Positions 52,358-61,968 of a stretch of 64,000 nucleotides of DNA are shown piece by piece (the first letter of the stretch is position 1; each line of letters opens with the position of its first letter). Under the pieces are notes generated by a model that worked only from the letters and a program-made list of their open reading frames with translations, was not told the origin of the DNA and searched no databases. Both the position numbers and the translations under genes were made by a program. Source of the stretch: Pannonibacter phragmitetus DSM 14782 (lineage in GTDB: Bacteria; Pseudomonadota; Alphaproteobacteria; Rhizobiales; Stappiaceae); contig NZ_KB908215.1 of assembly GCF_000382365.1 (NCBI RefSeq), forward strand, positions 124,001 to 188,000. The letters run 5' to 3'.

Positions 52358-55039
52358 ATGGCCGAGGAAGACCGCAGGCCAGACCCGGATGCCCTGCTTG
52401 CCCTTGCAGACAAGGACCGGCGCGGCAAGCTGACGGTCTTCCTCGGGGCAGCCCCGGGCGTCGGCAAGACCTTCGCCATGCTGAGCCGCGCGCAACGCCT
52501 CAAAGCCGATGGCATCGAGGTGGCCGTCGGCGTTGTCGAAACCCATGGACGCAGCGAAACCGCCGCCCTTCTGGAAGGGCTTGATGTGCTGCCGCGCAAA
52601 CGGGTGGCTCACCGCGGGCGGATACTCGAAACCTTTGATCTGGACGGCGCCCTCGCGCGCCGGCCGCGCATTCTGATCGTCGATGAACTGGCCCATTCCA
52701 ACCCGGAAGGCAGCCGCCACCCGAAGCGCTATCAGGACATCGAGGAACTGACCGGCGCCGGCATCGATGTCTGGACCGCGCTCAACATTCAGCATCTGGA
52801 AAGCCTTGCCGATCTGGTGACCCAGATCACCGGCGTTACCGTGCGTGAACGGGTGCCGGATGTGGTGCTGAAACGGGCGGATGAGGTGATCCTTGTCGAT
52901 CTGACGCCTGCCGAGTTGATCGAGCGCCTGCAAGAGGGCAAGGTCTACCTGCCGGACAACGCCCGCCGCGCGACCGAACGCTTCTTCCGGGTCGGCAACC
53001 TCACCGCGCTGCGCGAGCTGGCCTTGCGGCGCACGGCTGGCCGTGTCGATGACCAGATGGTCGACTTTCTCAAGCAGCATGCCATCGAAGGGCCCTGGGC
53101 CACGAGCGAAAGGCTGATCGTTTGCGTGGGGCCGGATGATCTTTCGGAGAAGGTCGTCCGGGTGGCCAGCCGCCTCGCCTCCGGCCTCAACGCACCGTGG
53201 ATGGCGGTTTCGGTGGAGCGCGCCGACCGGGAAGCAGAGACCAGCCCGGATCTGGCCCGCATCGAACATATTCTGCATCTGGCCGAACAACTGGGCGCAG
53301 AAACCCGGCGGATCATTGGCACGGATTTCGTTGAGGAAATCCTGCGCCTTGCAAGGCGGGAACATGCCACGCAGATCGTCATCGGCGTGCGCAAGAACCG
53401 GGGCTGGCGGCGCTTTTTCACGCCCTCTCTGCCCGAAGCGCTCTCCCGCCGCGCCTCCGGCATTGGCCTGCATCTGGTAACCCCCGAGCGCAAGGAAACA
53501 CCGCGCCCCATCGCCTGGCGTCCGCGTTTTTCCTGGAAGGACCTGCCGCATGCAGCGGCAACCGCCCTGCTTTTTGCCACAGGCGTCACTGCCTTCGGGC
53601 AGATCATCGACCTCTTCGTGCACCTGCCCAACATCTCGCTGCTGTTTCTGCTGGCGGTTCTGGGAGCCGCCGTCACCTCAGGCTATACGGCTGCCCTGCT
53701 GGCGGTGATATTTTCGGCGCTCTGCTACAATTTCTTCTTCATCAACCCGCGCCACACCTTCACCATCGCTGCGCCGCACGAGGTGTTTTCGTTCTTCGTG
53801 TTCTTTTGCGTGGCCGTGATTGCGGGCGGCTTTGCCTCGCGCATCCGCGAACAGGCGGAAACGGCGCGCAAGCGCGCGACTGCGCTTCAGGCGCTCTATG
53901 ATTTCTCGCGCAAGCTGTCTGGCACGGAAAAGGCCGAGGATGTGATCTGGGCCTCTGTCTCGCAGTTGCAGGCCAGCCTGAAGCGCAACATCGTCATGCT
54001 GGCGCCGGAAAGCGGCGACCTGCGCATTGCCGGCGCATGGCCGCCGGATACGGAGCTGGACGTGACCGCGCTGACAGCTGCCCGCTGGTCGCTGGACAAG
54101 GAGGAGCGCGCCGGGCACGGCACCGGCACGCTGCCCAACTGCCGCTTCGAGTTCCGCCCTCTGCTCAGCCCCCACGGACCTGTTGGCGTCTGCGGTGTGG
54201 AGCAGACGGGTGAGCGCATCGGCATCAATGAGGAACGGGCGCTGTCGGCCATTCTCGACCAGACAGCCATCGCCATCGACCGGGCCCGCCTGTCGGAAGC
54301 CAGCGCCGCCCAGACCGCACGGCAGGAGAGCGAGCGCTACCGCGATGCGCTGCTGTCTTCCATCTCGCATGACCTGCGGACACCTCTGGCAACAATCACC
54401 GGCTCTGTCACCAGCCTGCGCCAGCTTGGCCGGCGCATGAGCCCGGAAAGTCAGGATGACCTGCTGCAATCCATCGAGGAGGAAAGCAGCCGCATGAGCC
54501 GCTTCGTCGCCAACCTGCTGGACATGACGAGGATCGAGGCCGGCAGCCTTAAGCCCCGGCAGGAATGGCTGGATGTGACCGATGTGATCCAGTCTTCCGT
54601 CGAGCGGGCAAGGCGTTACTTCCCCGGCAGGGGGATCGAGACCGGCATTGCGCCGGGTCTGCCACTGATCCGCGGCGACAGCGTGCTGCTGGGTCAGGTG
54701 CTGTTCAACCTTCTGGACAACGCCATCAAGTATGGCGGGCAGGAGCCGGTGAACGTCTATGCGCGGCAGGACGGGGAGGACGTGCTCATTTCCGTCACAG
54801 ATCTGGGCAAGGGTATTCCGCCGGATGATCTGGAGCGGGTGTTCGAGAAGTTCTACCGGCGCGGCAAGGCGGATGGCCGGGCGCCCGGCACCGGGCTTGG
54901 CCTTGCCATCGCACGCGGTTTCGTGGATGCCATGGGCGGGCGCATCCATGCCGAAAGCCCGGCCATCCGGCGCAAGGGCACCCGGCTGGTCATGCGCTTT
55001 CCCGCCGGTCCCGCACAGGAAGGAAAATTGCCAGAATGA
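52358..55039 (+). CDS. kdpD: sensor histidine kinase KdpD
   Basis: This protein of about 893 residues has the KdpD N-terminal domain with Walker A GAAPGVGKT (residues 30-38). A Usp domain follows (about 250-365), then four membrane helices (about 395-500), a GAF-like region, the dimerisation/phosphoacceptor segment SSISHDLRTPLATITGSVTS (His671) and an ATPase domain with NLLDNAIKY and GTGLGLAIARGFV. It senses potassium limitation or turgor and phosphorylates KdpE. The ATG at 52358, with AAGGAG eight bases before it, is preferred over a GTG at 52349; the kdpC stop overlaps this region. Confidence 0.96.
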   Translation: MAEEDRRPDPDALLALADKDRRGKLTVFLGAAPGVGKTFAMLSRAQRLKADGIEVAVGVVETHGRSETAALLEGLDVLPRKRVAHRGRILETFDLDGALARRPRILIVDELAHSNPEGSRHPKRYQDIEELTGAGIDVWTALNIQHLESLADLVTQITGVTVRERVPDVVLKRADEVILVDLTPAELIERLQEGKVYLPDNARRATERFFRVGNLTALRELALRRTAGRVDDQMVDFLKQHAIEGPWATSERLIVCVGPDDLSEKVVRVASRLASGLNAPWMAVSVERADREAETSPDLARIEHILHLAEQLGAETRRIIGTDFVEEILRLARREHATQIVIGVRKNRGWRRFFTPSLPEALSRRASGIGLHLVTPERKETPRPIAWRPRFSWKDLPHAAATALLFATGVTAFGQIIDLFVHLPNISLLFLLAVLGAAVTSGYTAALLAVIFSALCYNFFFINPRHTFTIAAPHEVFSFFVFFCVAVIAGGFASRIREQAETARKRATALQALYDFSRKLSGTEKAEDVIWASVSQLQASLKRNIVMLAPESGDLRIAGAWPPDTELDVTALTAARWSLDKEERAGHGTGTLPNCRFEFRPLLSPHGPVGVCGVEQTGERIGINEERALSAILDQTAIAIDRARLSEASAAQTARQESERYRDALLSSISHDLRTPLATITGSVTSLRQLGRRMSPESQDDLLQSIEEESSRMSRFVANLLDMTRIEAGSLKPRQEWLDVTDVIQSSVERARRYFPGRGIETGIAPGLPLIRGDSVLLGQVLFNLLDNAIKYGGQEPVNVYARQDGEDVLISVTDLGKGIPPDDLERVFEKFYRRGKADGRAPGTGLGLAIARGFVDAMGGRIHAESPAIRRKGTRLVMRFPAGPAQEGKLPE

Positions 55040-55737
55040 CAGGACAATCCTCCGGCGCGCGCATCCTTGTCGTTGACGATGAGCCGCAGATCCAGCGGTT
55101 CCTCAAGCCTGCGCTAACGGCTGCGGGCTATGACGTTGTGGAAGCGGCAACCGGCGGCGAGGCGTTGAAGGCGGTGGCCACCGCCGCGCCTGATCTTGTC
55201 ATCCTTGATCTCGGCCTGCCGGACATGGACGGCAAGGACGTGATCGCCAGCCTGCGCGGCTGGAGCACCCTGCCGATCCTCATCCTCTCCGCCCGCGACC
55301 GGGAGAGCGAGAAGATCGCCGCGCTGGATCTGGGCGCCGATGATTACATCGAAAAGCCCTTCGGCATCGGTGAGTTGACCGCCCGCATCCGCACCGCCCT
55401 GCGCCACCACGGACAGGCCGAAGCCGTGCCGCAGGTGCTGGAGACGGACGGCCTTGTGATCGATACCATCCGCCGCACTGTCTCTCGTGATGGCAGCGAG
55501 ATCCGGCTGACACCGAAGGAATATGACCTGCTTGCCCTGCTCTCCCGCCACGCCGGGCGCGTCGTCACCCATCGCATACTGCTGACCTCCGTCTGGGGCC
55601 CGGCGCACGGGGATGACCTGCAGTATCTGCGCGTCTTCATCGGCCAATTGCGCCAGAAGATCGAGCGCGACCCCGCCTCCCCCGCCATCCTTCGCACGGA
55701 ACCCGGCGTCGGCTACCGGCTGATGACCGAAGAATGA
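55036..55737 (+). CDS. kdpE: response regulator KdpE
   Basis: This 233-residue OmpR/PhoB-type response regulator has a receiver domain with Asp58 (LVILDLGLPDMDGKDVI) and a winged-helix DNA-binding domain (IRLTPKEYDLLALLSRHAGR, HIRQLRQKIE-like FIGQLRQKIERDP). It activates the kdp operon. Its ATG overlaps the kdpD stop and its own TGA overlaps the start of the following hydrolase gene (ATGA). Confidence 0.96.
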   Translation: MTGQSSGARILVVDDEPQIQRFLKPALTAAGYDVVEAATGGEALKAVATAAPDLVILDLGLPDMDGKDVIASLRGWSTLPILILSARDRESEKIAALDLGADDYIEKPFGIGELTARIRTALRHHGQAEAVPQVLETDGLVIDTIRRTVSRDGSEIRLTPKEYDLLALLSRHAGRVVTHRILLTSVWGPAHGDDLQYLRVFIGQLRQKIERDPASPAILRTEPGVGYRLMTEE

Positions 55738-56489
55738 GAAGCGTGCGGCTTTTTCTTGCGGGCTCTATGGCCCTTCTCCTGTCTCTCTCCGCGAATGCCC
55801 AGCCGCAAAGGCAGCCATTCACGGTGACTGGTCCGGGGGGCGAGGTTCTGGTCGAGGGCTTCGGAGACTGCGGCAGGGCCAACTGTCCGGCGGTCCTGAT
55901 CCTCAGCGGCAGCCGGGGCTTTGCGGCGCAGGCTTATGATGACCTTGGCAAGACGCTTCAGGCAGCCGGCCTCAATGCCTATCTGGTGCATGTGCTTTCG
56001 CAGGCGGATCTTGCCGCCATTGCAGGGGCGAGCGGTGCAAAGGCCCGGATCGCCTATCAGGACCAGCGGCGGGCGGACTGGATGACTTCAGTTCAGGCGG
56101 TAGCCCGATTTCTGAAGAACCAGCCCCAGCACGGCGGAAAGACCGCCATTCTCGGCATCTCGCTGGGCGCCCAGACCGCATCGGCAGCCTCTGCCGGCAA
56201 CGATGCCATAGATGCGCTGGTGCTGGTGGATGGAGGATTTCCCAATGGCTATTCAAAGCCGGTCCAGTCCCTGCCGCCGCTGCTGCTGATCTGGGGCAGC
56301 AATGACAAGGTGTTTCCGCTCTCCATTGGCCAGAACCTGCATGAAACGGCGCAAAAGCTCGGCGGGCAGTCGCAATTGGCCGTTTATGAAGACGGTGGCC
56401 ATGACTTTTTCCTCAAGTCCGGTACACAAGATGCGGTAGAAGCCCACCGGCAGGCAGCAGAATTTCTGGCAGACTATCTCAACAGGTAA
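55734..56489 (+). CDS. exported alpha/beta hydrolase (dienelactone hydrolase-like)
   Basis: This 251-residue protein has a signal peptide (residues 1-22, ending LSANAQ) and an alpha/beta hydrolase core. The nucleophile region is ILGISLGAQTASAAS (G-x-S-x-G), followed by LLLIWGSNDKVFPLSIGQNL and the late His in YEDGGHDFFL. The substrate is unknown. It is translationally coupled to kdpE, so it is probably co-expressed with the potassium-uptake genes, which is not usual for kdp operons. Confidence 0.82.
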   Translation: MRSVRLFLAGSMALLLSLSANAQPQRQPFTVTGPGGEVLVEGFGDCGRANCPAVLILSGSRGFAAQAYDDLGKTLQAAGLNAYLVHVLSQADLAAIAGASGAKARIAYQDQRRADWMTSVQAVARFLKNQPQHGGKTAILGISLGAQTASAASAGNDAIDALVLVDGGFPNGYSKPVQSLPPLLLIWGSNDKVFPLSIGQNLHETAQKLGGQSQLAVYEDGGHDFFLKSGTQDAVEAHRQAAEFLADYLNR

Positions 56490-56540
56490 TCCTGCACATT
56501 TGCAGAACTTTCAGCACACTCTCCCTGGACAGAAGCCCCC

Positions 56541-57008
56541 ATGCCCCAGATCCCCATCCGCTGTTTTGCAGTCTCGGTTGTTCTCCTGCGCAGATCATCA
56601 GCCGGGGTGGAGGTGCTGCTCATGAGGCGCAACCACACTTTGATTGGCGAATGGTGTCAGATCGCCGGAAGCATTGAAGAGGGCGAAAAGGCCTGGGAGG
56701 CCGCATTGCGGGAGGTCCGGGAGGAAACCGGCCTCGCCTGCGAGAAGCTCTATTCCGCAGATATCTGCGAACAGTTCTATGAGGCGGACCGCGATGCCAT
56801 CAGCATCCTGCCGGTATTCGTGGGATTGGTTGATGCCGGTGCCACAGTGACGCTCAATCATGAGCACAGCGAATTCCGCTGGGTCTCCTTCGAGGCTGCC
56901 CTGACCATGGTGCCCTTCGCGGGACAGCGGAAGGTGCTGCGGCACATAGAGGCCGAGTTCGTGCAGCGGGAACCGGTCCGGCACCTGTTGATCCACACAC
57001 GCGCATAA
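56541..57008 (+). CDS. Nudix hydrolase
   Basis: This 155-residue protein has a perfect Nudix box, GSIEEGEKAWEAALREVREE followed by TGL (G-x5-E-x7-R-E-U-x-E-E-x-G-U), in residues about 40-62. Nudix enzymes cleave nucleoside diphosphates linked to other moieties. The specific substrate (dihydroneopterin triphosphate, an oxidised nucleotide or other) cannot be told. It lies between the exported hydrolase and the rhomboid gene in the same direction. Confidence 0.92.
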   Translation: MPQIPIRCFAVSVVLLRRSSAGVEVLLMRRNHTLIGEWCQIAGSIEEGEKAWEAALREVREETGLACEKLYSADICEQFYEADRDAISILPVFVGLVDAGATVTLNHEHSEFRWVSFEAALTMVPFAGQRKVLRHIEAEFVQREPVRHLLIHTRA

Positions 57009-57038
57009 TTGGTGCGAATGAATGGCCGGGAGGTTCGA

Positions 57039-57656
57039 GTGTATGCTGCCTTCATGTTGAGGATCTCCACAGTGCTGGCTGCCCTCACAGTGATCACCTC
57101 TGTGACCGTGGCCTATCTGACGACCGGCAACCCGATGGGTACCGTCAAGGTTACGCTTCTCAGGTCATATGGCGGCACGGCGTTTGACGATCTGGCGAAC
57201 TTCGAACTCTGGCGCCTTGCAACAGCCCAGCTAGTTCACGCAAAGCAGGCGCACATGCTGCTGAATGCAGCCCTGCTGCTGCTGCTCGGCAATCTGGTCG
57301 AGGCCAGAACCGGTGGACTGAAAGCATTTTCGGTCTGGCTGCTGGCAGGTGGAATTGGAACGGCCATCAGCCCGGTCCTGATCGAGGCGCCATGGAACAT
57401 CGGAACGGGCGCCTCACAGGCAACATTCGCCTTCGCCGGATGCGCAGCGGTACTGGCTCTTTCCGGCACCATCAGAGGGCTGTCTGCATGGGCGCTGATA
57501 AGCCTGACACTCCTGACAGGCTTCGGGCTTGACATGATTTACGCCGGATACCCGAAGCCTGGTCACGTCACAGGTTTCTTGCTTGGAGCTTGTATCGGAG
57601 CCGTCTGCCGGCCGGCAAGGAACCGGCAGGAAGGCAGTTGGACAGATAAAGGATGA
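57039..57656 (+). CDS. rhomboid family intramembrane serine protease
   Basis: This protein of about 205 residues has six hydrophobic segments and the rhomboid signature residues. These are LVHAKQAHMLLNAALLLLLG (H-x3-N region), the catalytic serine in GTGASQATFAFAG (G-x-S-x) and the catalytic His in PGHVTGFLLGACIG. Rhomboids cut membrane-spanning substrates; the target is unknown. The GTG at 57039 is preferred, with GGGAGG five bases upstream, over in-frame starts at 57009 and 57018. It is followed by a convergent MBL-fold gene. Confidence 0.85.
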   Translation: MYAAFMLRISTVLAALTVITSVTVAYLTTGNPMGTVKVTLLRSYGGTAFDDLANFELWRLATAQLVHAKQAHMLLNAALLLLLGNLVEARTGGLKAFSVWLLAGGIGTAISPVLIEAPWNIGTGASQATFAFAGCAAVLALSGTIRGLSAWALISLTLLTGFGLDMIYAGYPKPGHVTGFLLGACIGAVCRPARNRQEGSWTDKG

Positions 57657-57694
57657 AGACAGACTTGGCGTGGCTGCCTTCAAATTGCAGTGCT

Positions 57695-58660
57695 TCACGC
57701 CGCATCCTCGCTGGCCGCCGCACGGCTGAGGCGGCTGATGGCGATCTGCTCGCGTTCCGCCGTCCAGATCTGCGGCACGTCGATGCCCTTGGCTTCGTCA
57801 TAGGCGCGGGCGATGTTGAGCGGCATGATCCGGTCGTAGCCCGGCAGCTTGCCGTAGCGCGGGTCCATGGCGTCACGCACGGCATCGTTGGTGGCCTTGA
57901 GGTCGAGACCCTGATCCACACAGGCCGCTGCCGAAGCGCGAAGGGTTTCGATGAACTCCTTGGTGCGGGTGATGGCATCATTGACCATCTGCGCCCCGCG
58001 CAAGGGGGCGCCGGAGCCAGCAACCAGCGCGTTGCCCTTGAAGGCGCGCAGGCGTTCCAGCGTCTTCACCCAGTCGCCAAGGTGGCCATCGGCCGCATAG
58101 GGCACCCCGCCGGGATTGAGCAGATCGCCGGCAAAGATGGTGCCTGAATCCGGCACCCAGACCACGATGTCGCCCATCGTATGCCCTCGCCCCAGATGCA
58201 TAAGCCGGATCTCGCGCGAGCCGAGCCGCAGCGACAGGGAGGAGGCAAAGGTCAGCCCCGGCCAGACAAGGGAATTGCTGACGGCAGGCGCACCATCAGA
58301 TGCACGGCGGCGTTCGCATTCGAGGTTGGCCTCGCCCCGCTCTTCAATCAGGCGGCGGGTGAGGTCCGAGGCGAGGATTTCGCCCGGCTCCAGCGCATGC
58401 GCTCCAGCGGTGCGCCCCGCGTGGTAATGGGTGAGCACGAGATAGCGCACCGGCTTGCCGCTGATCCGCTCCAGCGCCTCGGTGATGCCCTGCGCTGCCT
58501 CGACGCTGGGCGGGGCATCAACCACGAGAATGGCCTCATCGCCGCGCACGGCGCCGATTGTTGGAAAGCCGTCCCGCATCAGGGCGTAGCAGCCGCTGGC
58601 CACTTCCGACACGGAAACGGCGGGAATCTTGCCTTCCGGCGCCTTGCTGTCTTCGCTCAT
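57695..58660 (-). CDS. MBL-fold metallo-hydrolase with altered metal-binding motif
   Basis: This protein of about 321 residues has the metallo-beta-lactamase fold. The canonical H-x-H-x-D-H motif reads THYHAGRTAG, where the Asp and third His are replaced by Gly and Arg. Later features remain: LGRGHTMGDIVVWVPDSGTI and FAGDLLNPGGVPYA. This branch may bind one metal or work differently. The ATG at 58660 gives MSEDSKAPEGKIPAVSV; no signal peptide. The function is not known. It lies in the opposite direction to both neighbours. Confidence 0.78.
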   Translation of the reverse strand: MSEDSKAPEGKIPAVSVSEVASGCYALMRDGFPTIGAVRGDEAILVVDAPPSVEAAQGITEALERISGKPVRYLVLTHYHAGRTAGAHALEPGEILASDLTRRLIEERGEANLECERRRASDGAPAVSNSLVWPGLTFASSLSLRLGSREIRLMHLGRGHTMGDIVVWVPDSGTIFAGDLLNPGGVPYAADGHLGDWVKTLERLRAFKGNALVAGSGAPLRGAQMVNDAITRTKEFIETLRASAAACVDQGLDLKATNDAVRDAMDPRYGKLPGYDRIMPLNIARAYDEAKGIDVPQIWTAEREQIAISRLSRAAASEDAA

Positions 58661-59231
58661 GGCGTCCACTTTCGTTCTGGCGGGGCCCTGAGGCCCGCGT
58701 TGCTGCCGGGCGCTTGTGGCCCGCCGCGCCGGAGAAATGCGGGAACAGGGCGCAATGCACCTGCCCCTCCCATCACTCACATCTCATCACTTCAAGGTGA
58801 GAGTTCAGCGCGGACCGGTTCGATTCGCAAACAATTGCAGACAAATCATGGCAGGTCCTGTTTTTTATCAACAAGAACAGGCGGCCTCCGGGACGGGATT
58901 CAGATCTTTGTCAGAAAAGAGGAGGCAAAAAGGCAATATTCGGCCGTGACATCTGTGGCACTACAGCCCGGCCTACGGCGAACCGGCCCATGCCGGAACA
59001 GGTGTGGAGAGCCTTGCCTGCCGGACTTCTTTTGGCTTGCTGCAGTGCGGTGGAGCACGTGCGGTTTCAGTTCAGATCAGGGAAAGCCTGACGTGTTAGC
59101 TCCCGGCTGGCCCGTTGCTTGCAATGAGCAGACCAAGCCCTGATAGTTGCGTCGGGGAAAGTTGGGAAGCAGGCTTGGCCTGCACACGTGACCGGGCCGC
59201 CGGACGGCCGGGTTTGGGGATGGCTGCCACC
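58661..59231. other. intergenic region without a supported gene
   Basis: These 571 bases hold the divergent promoters of the MBL-fold gene and the DUF2865 gene. Several frames cross it but lack start signals and typical codon use. A weak hairpin (CCTGTT / AACAGG, 58856-58880) is present. A tRNA-like GGTTCGATTC at 58817 has no matching stems. Confidence 0.45.
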
Positions 59232-60620
59232 ATGAAGCGCGTAAAGTACAGGCTTCTGGCCCTTTCTGGCCTCATGGCACTTGCCATGGGAGCACCCGCT
59301 GCCCTTGCCAGCACCTCGAGCTGCGAGGCTCTCGCGCGCCAGCTTTCCCGTCTTGAGACAGCGGGCACGCCGCCTGGTGCTTCAAAATGGGACGAAGCTG
59401 CCGACGCGCAGGCCCGGGCCATCCTGGCGGCGCGGCGCGATGCCGCCCATTACCAGTGCGGCCTCGTGAATGCCAATGCACGCTGCCCTTCCCTTCTCGA
59501 CAAGATCCAGCGCATGGAGACAAACCTCGCCAAGATCGAACGTCAGCGTTCGAAGGCAGGCAAGGCGAACGCCGGCCGGGGCGGTACCGCTGCGAACCGG
59601 GCGGAAATTCTGCGAATCCGCAAGACAATGCAGCGCAACATGTGCGGCACGGGGCGCGGCGCAGAGGACGCTCAGACAAATGCCAAGCTGGCGCCGCAAC
59701 AGCCGAGAGGACTTCTCACCCGAGCGGCAGGCCAGCCGGACCTTCCGGCTGCGCCGATTGCACCGCTTCAGCCGGGGCGCAAGTCCGTCATGCAGCCCGT
59801 GCAGCCGGAGCGCCGTGCGGCCCTGGACGCAGCTCCTCAGAATCCGGAGCGCACCCGCGATGGCCTTGCCTATCCGGCCTATAACTTCCCGCGCAATGCC
59901 ACCTACCGCACCCTGTGTGTGCGCACCTGCGATGGCTATTTCTTCCCCATCAGCTTCAGCGCCCGGCCGGGCCAGTTCGGTCAGGATGCAGCGGCCTGCA
60001 ATGCCATGTGCCCGGCTGCGGAAACGGGCCTGTTCGTCTACCGCAATCCGGGCGGCGATCCCGAGGACATGATTTCGCTGGCGGGCGAGCGCTACAGCGA
60101 GTTGCCTAACGCCTTCCGCCACCGCAAGGAATATGTGAACGGCTGCAGCTGTCAGGCCGCCCCCTCCGCCCAGCAGGAGGCCGCTGCGCTGACACAGGTC
60201 TCAGGAGCCACAGGCGGCATTCTGACCTTGGCCGGAGGCCGTGTGGTAGCCCGGCAAGACGCAGCCAACCCGCAGACCGATGCCATCCGCATGTCGATGC
60301 CCCCTGTGAGCGCCGATGACATGCCGCTGGATGCAGACCCGGACACGGCGCTCAACTTGCGCGAAGGGTTTGATGCCTCCAGCCTCGTCACCGCGTCCCT
60401 TCCCGCAGCGGATGTGCCGCTTGCAGCAGAGAGCATGCGCCCGTCGCTGCCCGTTCTGGAAAGGACACCAGAGCAAAGCCCCGCTGGGGCAGAGCAAACG
60501 CTGAACGGCATGCCGGCCGATCAGCAGGCTGCCTCACCGGAAGCACCTGCGGAGGATGCCAGAGGCGAGGTGCGCGGGCCTGTCAGGAAAGTCGGGCCGC
60601 AGTTCTTTCCCGACCGATAA
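59232..60620 (+). CDS. DUF2865 domain-containing exported protein
   Basis: This protein of about 462 residues begins with a signal peptide ([20 protein letters not shown] to PAALA). The N-terminal part has Cys-rich helical segments ([33 protein letters not shown]). DUF2865 follows in the middle (about residues 215-310) with [20 protein letters not shown] and [20 protein letters not shown], then a Pro/Ala-rich tail. DUF2865 proteins are restricted to alphaproteobacteria and are uncharacterised, probably periplasmic or surface. The start 59232 is chosen for the signal peptide; 59220 is possible. Its 3' end overlaps gltX by 38 bp, tail to tail. Confidence 0.85.
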   Translation: MKRVKYRLLALSGLMALAMGAPAALASTSSCEALARQLSRLETAGTPPGASKWDEAADAQARAILAARRDAAHYQCGLVNANARCPSLLDKIQRMETNLAKIERQRSKAGKANAGRGGTAANRAEILRIRKTMQRNMCGTGRGAEDAQTNAKLAPQQPRGLLTRAAGQPDLPAAPIAPLQPGRKSVMQPVQPERRAALDAAPQNPERTRDGLAYPAYNFPRNATYRTLCVRTCDGYFFPISFSARPGQFGQDAAACNAMCPAAETGLFVYRNPGGDPEDMISLAGERYSELPNAFRHRKEYVNGCSCQAAPSAQQEAAALTQVSGATGGILTLAGGRVVARQDAANPQTDAIRMSMPPVSADDMPLDADPDTALNLREGFDASSLVTASLPAADVPLAAESMRPSLPVLERTPEQSPAGAEQTLNGMPADQQAASPEAPAEDARGEVRGPVRKVGPQFFPDR

Positions 60621-61953
60621 GCGGCAGCAGCGCCTTCATGTCGGGGCCGTGGCCGTGGCCGGTCAGCGCCAGACGCAGCGGCATGAACAGGGTCTTGCCC
60701 TTGCGCCCGGTCTTCTCCTTCAAAAGGCCAGTCCAGATGCCCCAGCTTTCGCCATCCAGCGGGCCTTCGGGCAGGAGGGCGAGGGCCTCGGCCAGATAGG
60801 CCCGGTCCTCTTCCGCCACCTGCTGCGCATCGGCAGGCAGATCGCCGGAAATGATGGCCCACCAGCCGGCGGCATCGCCGAAGCGTGCGCAGTTTTCCCG
60901 CACCGCCAGCCAGAAGGCCTCGCCACCGCCGATGCCAAGCGCAGCAAGGCGCGGCGCGGCTTCTTCGTAGGTCATGGCATGGACGAGCCGGGCATTGAGG
61001 CTGTCCAGCTCCTGCGGGTCGAATTTGGCGGATGAGCGGGAGATGCCGGCAAGATCCAGCATACCCGCCAGCGTTTCCATGTCACGCACCGGCTCCACGG
61101 CGTGGCTGGTGCCGGTGAGAACGGCCAGCGAGGCAACGGCCATCGGCTCGATGCCAGCTTCCCGCAAAGAGCTGATGGACAGCGCGCCCTTGCGCTTGGA
61201 CAGCCCCTCCCCGTCCAGCGTGGTCAGGAGGTTGTGGTGAGCAAAACGCGGCAGCGGCGCCCCCAGCGCCTCGAAGATGGCGATCTGCACTGCTGTGTTG
61301 GCGACGTGATCCTCGCCGCGGATGACATGGGAGATACCCATGTCTGCGTCGTCCACGACAGACGTAAACGTGTAGAGATAGCTGCCGTCGGCACGCGCGA
61401 GAACCGGATCAGACAGGGAGGCAAGGTCAATGGACTGACTGCCACGGCACAGGTCATCCCACGTGACATCCGTGCGGCGCGGGGCCAGCGGGTCGCCGTC
61501 ATGGTTGGGCAGCAGAAAGCGCCAGTGCGGCTGGCGGCCTTCGGCTTCAAGCTTTGCCTTGTCCTCATCCGTCAACTTCAGGGCAGCGCGGTCATAGACC
61601 GGCGGGCGGCCCATCGCACGGGCGCGGGAGCGGCGGCGCTCCAGCTCGTCCGCCGTTTCGTAACAGGGATAGAGCAGCCCGGCCGCCTTCAGCTTTTCCG
61701 CCGCCGCGTCATAGAGCGCGATCCGGTCCGACTGGCGCACCATCAAGTCAGGCTTGACGCCGAACCAGGCGAGATCCGCCTCGATGGCATCGGCATATTC
61801 CCGGCGCGAGCGCTCCAGATCCGTGTCGTCGAAACGCAGCACAAACTGGCCGCCATTCTTCAGGGCATAAAGCCAGTTGAGAAGCGCGGTACGGCTGTTG
61901 CCGAGGTGGATGAGGCCCGTCGGAGAGGGCGCGAAGCGGAGCTTTACGGTCAT
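60583..61953 (-). CDS. gltX: glutamyl-tRNA synthetase
   Basis: This 456-residue class I synthetase has [20 protein letters not shown] (HIGH motif as HLGN), FDDTDLERS and the KMSKS equivalent [13 protein letters not shown]. It charges tRNA-Glu. Many alphaproteobacteria carry two GltX proteins, one of which also charges tRNA-Gln for amidotransfer; the length and the HLGN/LSKRKG pattern suggest the shorter second type, but this cannot be settled here. The final codons overlap the DUF2865 gene on the other strand. Confidence 0.95.
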   Translation of the reverse strand: MTVKLRFAPSPTGLIHLGNSRTALLNWLYALKNGGQFVLRFDDTDLERSRREYADAIEADLAWFGVKPDLMVRQSDRIALYDAAAEKLKAAGLLYPCYETADELERRRSRARAMGRPPVYDRAALKLTDEDKAKLEAEGRQPHWRFLLPNHDGDPLAPRRTDVTWDDLCRGSQSIDLASLSDPVLARADGSYLYTFTSVVDDADMGISHVIRGEDHVANTAVQIAIFEALGAPLPRFAHHNLLTTLDGEGLSKRKGALSISSLREAGIEPMAVASLAVLTGTSHAVEPVRDMETLAGMLDLAGISRSSAKFDPQELDSLNARLVHAMTYEEAAPRLAALGIGGGEAFWLAVRENCARFGDAAGWWAIISGDLPADAQQVAEEDRAYLAEALALLPEGPLDGESWGIWTGLLKEKTGRKGKTLFMPLRLALTGHGHGPDMKALLPLIGRERTAARLS

Positions 61954-61968
61954 GCGTTTCCCCTACCC

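Noticed and set aside
58817-58830. GGTTCGATTC, resembling a tRNA T-loop.
   Set aside because: No flanking T-stem, acceptor stem or anticodon arm could be formed.
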